A DNA stretch of 8,839 bases from assembly GCA_030039515.1 (NCBI GenBank), contig JASHVT010000154.1, forward strand, positions 1 through 8,839, written 5' to 3'. Positions 5,105 to 8,839 of the stretch are shown in pieces (positions within the stretch are counted from its first letter, which is position 1; each line of letters opens with the position of its first letter). This DNA comes from Nitrososphaerales archaeon (GTDB lineage: Archaea; Thermoproteota; Nitrososphaeria; Nitrososphaerales; Gagatemarchaeaceae). Position numbers and translations under genes: made by a program. A model generated the notes under the pieces. It saw nothing but the letters and a program-made list of their open reading frames with translations, ran no database searches and had not been told where the DNA came from.

Positions 5105-7502
5105 CGGGACGATAGCCTGGCTCAAGCGCTGGCTCTACACCACGAACCACAAGGACGTGGGGATGCTCTACTTCTTCACGTCGCTGTACTTCGGTATCAT
5201 AGGGGCGATCCTCGCCCTCCTGATGAGGGTCCAGCTGTCCGTCCCCAACAACTTCTTCCTTTCCGCCTACTACTACGACCAGGCCGTGACGATGCACGGT
5301 CTGATAATGATATTCTGGTTCCTGTCGCCCATCGCCATAGGGCTGGCTAACTACTTCGTCCCCCTCCAGATAGGGGCGAAGGACCTGGCCTTCCCCCGCC
5401 TGAACGCCATGAGCTACTGGCTGTACCTCAGCGGGGGGATCATGGCAGTGCTCAGCTTCTTTGTCCCGGGCGGGTCAGCAGACGCTGGGTGGACAAACTA
5501 CCAGCCTCTGGCCGTGTTGACCCCCGGGAGCGGGACGACGCTGGTGTACCTCGGCTTGGTCCTGCTCGCGGCATCGATCACACTGGGCAGCATAAACTTC
5601 GTCGTCTCGATAATCTGGCTACGCGCGCCCGGAATGTCGCTGGACAAGCTCCCGATGTTCACGTGGTTCATTCTCTTCACGATCATAGCGATGCTGTTCG
5701 CGTTTCCCACCCTCATAGCCGCGTTCGCCCTCGCCTCGTCTGACAGGATACTCGGCACCGTATTCTTCACCTCGACGCAGATCCAGCCGTCGATACTCTG
5801 GGACAACCTGTTCTGGTTCTTCGGGCATCCCGAGGTCTACATCGTGCTCCTCCCCGGGTTCGGCATAATCGCCAACATAGTCCCTCAGTTCACCGGCAGG
5901 CCCTTGGCCGCTAAGAACGCGATACTCGTCGCGACCGCCCTCGTGGTGCTGCCGCTGAGCTTCGGCGTGTGGATGCACCACATGTTCCTCACAGGCATCC
6001 CCGTCGACCTCCAGGGGGCGTTCAGCATCGCGACTATAGCCATCTCGATACCTTTCGACGTCATCACGCTTTCCTTCGTGGAGTCGATGATTCGTGGGAG
6101 GGTGAAGCTACTGACGCCGATGCTCTTCGTCCTAGGCGCTGTCGTCCTGTTCATCATCGGCGGGATAACTGGCGTGTTCCTCTCCTCGCCCGTACTGGAT
6201 CGGGTCTTCAGAGGGTCGTACTTCGTGGTCGCACACTTCCATTACGTGATGGTGGGGGCGGCGATATTCTCTATCTTCGCTGGGATCTACTATTGGATCC
6301 CTAGGTTCACCGGGAGGATGTACAACGAGAGGCTGGGGAAGATACACTTCGTGATATCTTTCATCGGTTTCAACGTGCTCTACTTCCCCATGAACTTCCT
6401 GTTCGACATGCCGAGGAGGATCTTCACGTATCCGAACATCGGCAACTGGGCGCTGCTCAACGGCATAGCCTCGGTGGGTGCGTTCATCTTCGCAGGCGCT
6501 CAGACGCTCCTGGCGGCCAACCTGCTCTACACGTGGTTCAGAGGGCCCCCGTCGCCGCCGAACCCATGGGGCTCGCCCGACCTGGAGTGGAAGTCGCAGC
6601 CGGTCCTCACTCCGTCGCCGACTGCGCCGACCGACACGAGCGAGTCGCCTCCCGCAGGGGGATGGATAGGACAGCTGGCGACGCCCGCCAGCCCTGCGAC
6701 CGAGACGCACGCCGCGGGGGCCGAGCATGGCGAGGCGCATTACAGCTCAAGGCCCATCCAGCTGTCTTTCGGAGCTATGATCTTCCTCATGGGAGCAGCG
6801 TTCTATCCAGGGATTCTTGCCATCGGTCTCATGGTGATCGGCGGAGCTCTGTTCGCGGTGGCCCTGGGCGGCTGGGCACGCGACGACCTCCGGCACAAGT
6901 TCGCGCCTCCTCCAGAAGAGGAGGGCGACAGGTGGCCGTTCCAAGGCGTCTCAAAGATGAAGCTAGGGATGTGGGTCTTCCTCTCCTCCGAGATCGTCCT
7001 GTTCGGAAGCTTCCTGGCCGCCTACATCTTCATCCGCGGCGCGGCAGTCACCTTCCCCGCGCCCGGGTCCATACACGACATACCCCTGGGGACGCTGAAC
7101 ACGATCATACTCGCCACGTCAGGGCTGACCATGTTCCTCGCCATACAGGCGATAAGACAGGGGGACCGGCGAAGGCTGATGCAATGGATGTCCGTTACGT
7201 TCATGCTCGGCTCGACGTTCATGGGGATCAAAATCTCCGAGTGGGTCAACCTTGGAAGTAGCGGCTTCACGCTCTCCGCCCCGTATCCCTTCAACCTGGC
7301 CGCGAGCGCATACTATATCATAGTGGGCCTGCACGGCGCCCACGTAACCGCGGGACTCATAATGATGGTATACCTGATGAAGAAAACAAAGGACGGAGAG
7401 TACACCAAGGAGTCGCATGAGGCCATCGAGAACTTCGGGCTCTACTGGGCGTTCATCGACATAGTATGGTGCTTCATCTTCCCCCTGTTCTACCTGCTCT
7501 AG
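5097..7502 (+). CDS. coxAC: Fused cytochrome c oxidase subunits I and III
   Basis: This is the catalytic and proton-pumping core of an oxidase. From GTG 5157 it is 781 residues. The family N-terminus WLYTTNHKDVG lies just upstream, so a CTG start at 5097 (801 residues) is proposed. Numbered from 5157: His47 and His362 bind heme a; His224, His274 and His275 bind CuB; His360 binds heme a3; Tyr228 in GHPEVY is the His-crosslinked tyrosine. Asp76, Asn83 and Glu226 mark the A1-type D-channel. The K-channel Lys is replaced by Ile303. Subunit I ends near NPWGSPDLEW (469-478). A Pro/Thr/Ala-rich linker (about 480-532) and two helices (about 535-572) follow, then a five-helix subunit III (about 600-781) with SSEIVLFGSF and GLHGAHVTAG. 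The I-III fusion is known in bacterial caa3-type and archaeal SoxM-type oxidases. It overlaps subunit II and lies 13 bases before subunit IV. Confidence 0.97.
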   Translation: MADGTIAWLKRWLYTTNHKDVGMLYFFTSLYFGIIGAILALLMRVQLSVPNNFFLSAYYYDQAVTMHGLIMIFWFLSPIAIGLANYFVPLQIGAKDLAFPRLNAMSYWLYLSGGIMAVLSFFVPGGSADAGWTNYQPLAVLTPGSGTTLVYLGLVLLAASITLGSINFVVSIIWLRAPGMSLDKLPMFTWFILFTIIAMLFAFPTLIAAFALASSDRILGTVFFTSTQIQPSILWDNLFWFFGHPEVYIVLLPGFGIIANIVPQFTGRPLAAKNAILVATALVVLPLSFGVWMHHMFLTGIPVDLQGAFSIATIAISIPFDVITLSFVESMIRGRVKLLTPMLFVLGAVVLFIIGGITGVFLSSPVLDRVFRGSYFVVAHFHYVMVGAAIFSIFAGIYYWIPRFTGRMYNERLGKIHFVISFIGFNVLYFPMNFLFDMPRRIFTYPNIGNWALLNGIASVGAFIFAGAQTLLAANLLYTWFRGPPSPPNPWGSPDLEWKSQPVLTPSPTAPTDTSESPPAGGWIGQLATPASPATETHAAGAEHGEAHYSSRPIQLSFGAMIFLMGAAFYPGILAIGLMVIGGALFAVALGGWARDDLRHKFAPPPEEEGDRWPFQGVSKMKLGMWVFLSSEIVLFGSFLAAYIFIRGAAVTFPAPGSIHDIPLGTLNTIILATSGLTMFLAIQAIRQGDRRRLMQWMSVTFMLGSTFMGIKISEWVNLGSSGFTLSAPYPFNLAASAYYIIVGLHGAHVTAGLIMMVYLMKKTKDGEYTKESHEAIENFGLYWAFIDIVWCFIFPLFYLL

Positions 7503-7515
7503 AGGCGTTGGACAG

Positions 7516-7779
7516 ATGAGAACATCCGTCGCCTTCGGCGTGTGGGCGTACATGGTGATCGCCGTCCTGACGGAAGTCGAGATATACTACATGCTGAGGA
7601 CTGCCAACTACGACCTCATGACCGCGGCTGTCTCGGTCTTGGCCACGAGCCAAGCCACCGCCATCGTCGTCTTCAACATGCAGCTCAAGGACGAGCCTGG
7701 CGCGATCAGGCTCTTCGCCCTCATCCCGATAATGTTCCTGTCGGCGCTCCTCATAGCTGAGCTGGCATCGCTAGGGTGA
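7516..7779 (+). CDS. Cytochrome c oxidase subunit IV-like small membrane protein
   Basis: This 87-residue protein has three predicted membrane helices (about 5-27, 36-55 and 64-84) and little else. The length, topology, position directly after subunit III and the motif SQATAIVVFNMQLKDEP match the prokaryotic subunit IV family, where a Lys/Gln-containing helix 2 ends in an F-x-M-x-L segment. Members stabilise the CuB site or assembly and carry no cofactor. The ATG follows the subunit I-III stop by 13 bases, with a GAGG (7502-7505) as a possible ribosome site. The TGA stop at 7777-7779 is in the same frame as the cupredoxin that follows. The family call rests on pattern and context, because sequence conservation in this family is low. 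Confidence 0.8.
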   Translation: MRTSVAFGVWAYMVIAVLTEVEIYYMLRTANYDLMTAAVSVLATSQATAIVVFNMQLKDEPGAIRLFALIPIMFLSALLIAELASLG

Positions 7780-7830
7780 CAAAGGACGCAGACCACGAGC
7801 CAACCGCGGCCCAGCCGGACCTTCTTCGCC

Positions 7831-8259
7831 TTGGTGGCCGTCCTGATGATCGCAGTCGCAGTGGGGGTCGCCGTCGAACTCGCCCCGGTGGTCGGCGGCC
7901 ACCCGCAGCAGCCGCTGCTGTTCAGCAGCGCGACGGCCGCGTCCGGGCAGGTGGTGATCCCGTCCGGGATAGGCAGCAACCCGGACCTGAACTACGTGCC
8001 GAACGTCGTCACCGTGATCATCGGCTACAACAACACGGTGGTGTTCCTAAACAACGACCACACCGCCCCTGAGCACACGGTGACCTCTACTCTCGCCTCG
8101 AACGCGACTGGATACTTCAACTCGGGGAACATCCTCGCCGGCCAGAGCTGGAGCCACACGTTCTCTACTCCGGGGACGTTTGACTTCTACTGCATCTATC
8201 ACTCTTGGATGAAGGGAGAGATCATCGTCCTTCAGAGCTTCCCGAACGGGTCCACCTAG
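7831..8259 (+). CDS. Membrane-anchored type 1 (blue) copper protein, plastocyanin/sulfocyanin-like
   Basis: This is a small electron carrier, probably facing the outside and donating to CuA or passing electrons towards it. From the TTG at 7831 it is 142 residues. A type 1 copper site is complete: His82 in PEHTVTS, then Cys121, His124 and Met127 in YCIYHSWMKG, the short Cys-x2-His-x2-Met spacing common in archaeal cupredoxins. Other family features are NVVTVIIGYNNTVVFLNND (59-77) and LAGQSWSHTFSTPGTFDFYC. The listed start is only the first canonical codon and is probably wrong, because it leaves a short anchor without a charged start. Upstream codons in the same frame read Q-P-R-P-S-R-T-F-F-A-L, a proper signal-anchor beginning, but contain no ATG, GTG or TTG back to the TGA at 7777. 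ACG at 7786, six bases after GGTGA, or a frameshift from GTG 7776, are the alternatives. Confidence 0.9.
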   Translation: MVAVLMIAVAVGVAVELAPVVGGHPQQPLLFSSATAASGQVVIPSGIGSNPDLNYVPNVVTVIIGYNNTVVFLNNDHTAPEHTVTSTLASNATGYFNSGNILAGQSWSHTFSTPGTFDFYCIYHSWMKGEIIVLQSFPNGST

Positions 8260-8283
8260 GCATGGTGGCAAGGGCGGCTCAAG

Positions 8284-8291
8284 GTTTAACT
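8284..8291 (+). promoter_or_regulatory. Possible TATA-like box before the 66-residue membrane protein
   Basis: GTTTAACT lies about 28 bases before the ATG at 8315, the second possible start of the next gene, consistent with a leaderless internal promoter. The match to TATA is weak. The small gene may simply be co-transcribed with the oxidase cluster. Confidence 0.3.
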
Positions 8292-8305
8292 GAAGCACCG
8301 GTGCG

Positions 8306-8506
8306 ATGACAGGCATGATAGGTCAAGGTCTGGCCCTGGCGTCGAACGTCCCTGCGTGGACTGCGAACGACTTCGCGTTCACGATGCTCTTCATAGTCGC
8401 GATATTCCTCATCTCAGGCCCGAGCATCACGTATTACTATCTGAAGAAGTTCAGGAAGATGAGAGAGCCGTCCGCCGGCTCCCAGGCGGAAGGCGCCAGC
8501 GCTTAA
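8306..8506 (+). CDS. Small single-helix membrane protein, possibly oxidase-associated
   Basis: This 66-residue protein has one membrane helix (about residues 22-43), followed by a basic stretch (KKFRKMR) that places the C-terminus in the cytoplasm, and then a polar Ser/Gly/Ala-rich tail. It follows the cupredoxin by 46 bases on the same strand. Small one-helix subunits often accompany terminal oxidases, so a role as an accessory subunit is plausible, but this rests on position and size alone. No sequence family was recognised. ATG 8306 is listed. ATG 8315 (MIGQGLALAS) is as good and fits the weak upstream TATA-like box better. Its TAA stop overlaps nothing downstream. Confidence 0.65.
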   Translation: MTGMIGQGLALASNVPAWTANDFAFTMLFIVAIFLISGPSITYYYLKKFRKMREPSAGSQAEGASA

Positions 8507-8529
8507 CGAAGAGACCGTATTGATTCTAC

Positions 8530-8535
8530 AGGTGA
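8530..8535 (+). promoter_or_regulatory. Shine-Dalgarno AGGTGA deciding the start of the last gene
   Basis: AGGTGA is a near-perfect archaeal ribosome site. It stands nine bases before ATG 8545 but only three before ATG 8539, so the second ATG is the likelier start. Its presence implies a leadered mRNA here, unlike several other genes in the window. Confidence 0.5.
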
Positions 8536-8538
8536 GAG

Positions 8539-8839
8539 ATGACTATGGCGGGAGAGAGTGATTTGGAGTCGAACGAAGGCAACGTGTTCCCAGGCAACTG
8601 GGACGTCGTCTCGGAGACGCTTCTCAAGACGTACGAGCTTTGGTTCCCGCAGAACTGGAGCCCGGTAGAGCTCCCATGGGACGAGTGCGACGCCAAGAAC
8701 TTCTCGGCGGACGAGGCGGTCGCGCAGGCGTACTGGCTGTCCAAGCTCGCGCTCTTTGAGAAGTCGGGGATCGGGGCCTTCGGTGCTGCGGCTGTACAGG
8801 CAGCCACCCACCCCTTCGAAGACCCGACGAAGAAGTTCC
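8539..8839 (+). CDS. N-terminal part of a probable ferritin-like / ribonucleotide reductase R2-like protein (3' end outside window)
   Basis: The frame is open from ATG 8539 (or 8545) to the window end, about 100 residues. The protein is acidic, soluble and helical. The segment WFPQNWSPVELPWDE, followed by a helix rich in Ala, Leu and aromatics (AVAQAYWLSKLALFEKSGIGAF), resembles the start of R2-like proteins, where a W-x-P-x-[EI]-x-W element precedes the first helix of a diiron four-helix bundle. The Glu in LFEKSG could be an early metal ligand, but the other ligands lie beyond the window. Ribonucleotide reductase small subunit, R2-like oxidase and other ferritin-like oxygenases cannot be told apart here. 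It follows the oxidase cluster on the same strand after a gap of about 32 bases. The start is uncertain between the two ATGs; ribosome-site spacing favours 8545. Confidence 0.6.
   Translation, partial: MTMAGESDLESNEGNVFPGNWDVVSETLLKTYELWFPQNWSPVELPWDECDAKNFSADEAVAQAYWLSKLALFEKSGIGAFGAAAVQAATHPFEDPTKKF

Noticed and set aside
6132..6740. Long minus-strand open frame of 202 codons
   Set aside because: It is a shadow of the fused subunit I-III gene in GC-rich DNA. The product is Arg/Pro-rich, and the plus strand carries conserved oxidase motifs.
6533..7261. Plus-strand open frame of 242 codons in another frame
   Set aside because: It overlaps the subunit I-III linker and subunit III core out of frame, with an Arg-rich product and no domain.
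7776..8072. GTG-started frame overlapping the subunit IV stop (98 codons)
   Set aside because: Its first 15 residues look plausible, but it then becomes Arg/Pro-rich out of frame with the copper protein. It is kept only as a possible start followed by a frameshift.

Overview
The window looks archaeal. The genes are preceded by TATA-like boxes rather than bacterial -10/-35 pairs. At least two genes start about where transcription from those boxes should begin, which suggests leaderless mRNAs. A tRNA-Cys gene carries a 17-nt intron at the usual archaeal position 37/38. The respiratory genes encode a blue-copper protein and a fused oxidase subunit I-III, an arrangement known in archaea. The high-GC sequence would suit an aerobic Nitrososphaeria/Thermoproteota-like lineage, but this placement is an inference and no rRNA is present to confirm it.

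Layout. Positions 1-120 hold the tail of an unrecognised plus-strand gene. A secreted parallel beta-helix protein (NosD-like) follows on the minus strand, ending at 193. It is divergent from a complete membrane pyrophosphatase (1397-3538) of the K+-independent, proton-pumping type. The gap at 3539-3824 holds the intron-containing tRNA-Cys (minus) and a short palindrome. A small exported, sequon-rich anchored protein (3825-4325, minus) is divergent from a terminal oxidase cluster that fills most of the rest.

Oxidase cluster (plus strand, about 4415-8506): subunit II with a complete CuA site; a fused subunit I-III; a three-helix subunit IV-like protein; a membrane-anchored type 1 copper protein; and a 66-residue single-helix protein. 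The expected electron path is from the cupredoxin or another small copper carrier to CuA, heme a, and the heme a3-CuB centre in subunit I. The pyrophosphatase would add to the same proton gradient from PPi. The window closes with the start of a gene resembling the ferritin-like/ribonucleotide reductase R2 superfamily.

Most unusual points: (1) two cluster genes, subunit I-III and the cupredoxin, have convincing coding sequence upstream of their first ATG/GTG/TTG, which suggests non-canonical starts, recoding or sequence errors; (2) subunit I keeps the D-channel residues and the HPEVY glutamate of A1-type oxidases but has Ile where the K-channel Lys should be; (3) the tRNA-Cys intron lacks a perfect bulge-helix-bulge by eye. 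I found no CRISPR array, insertion sequence or clearly new multi-gene system.
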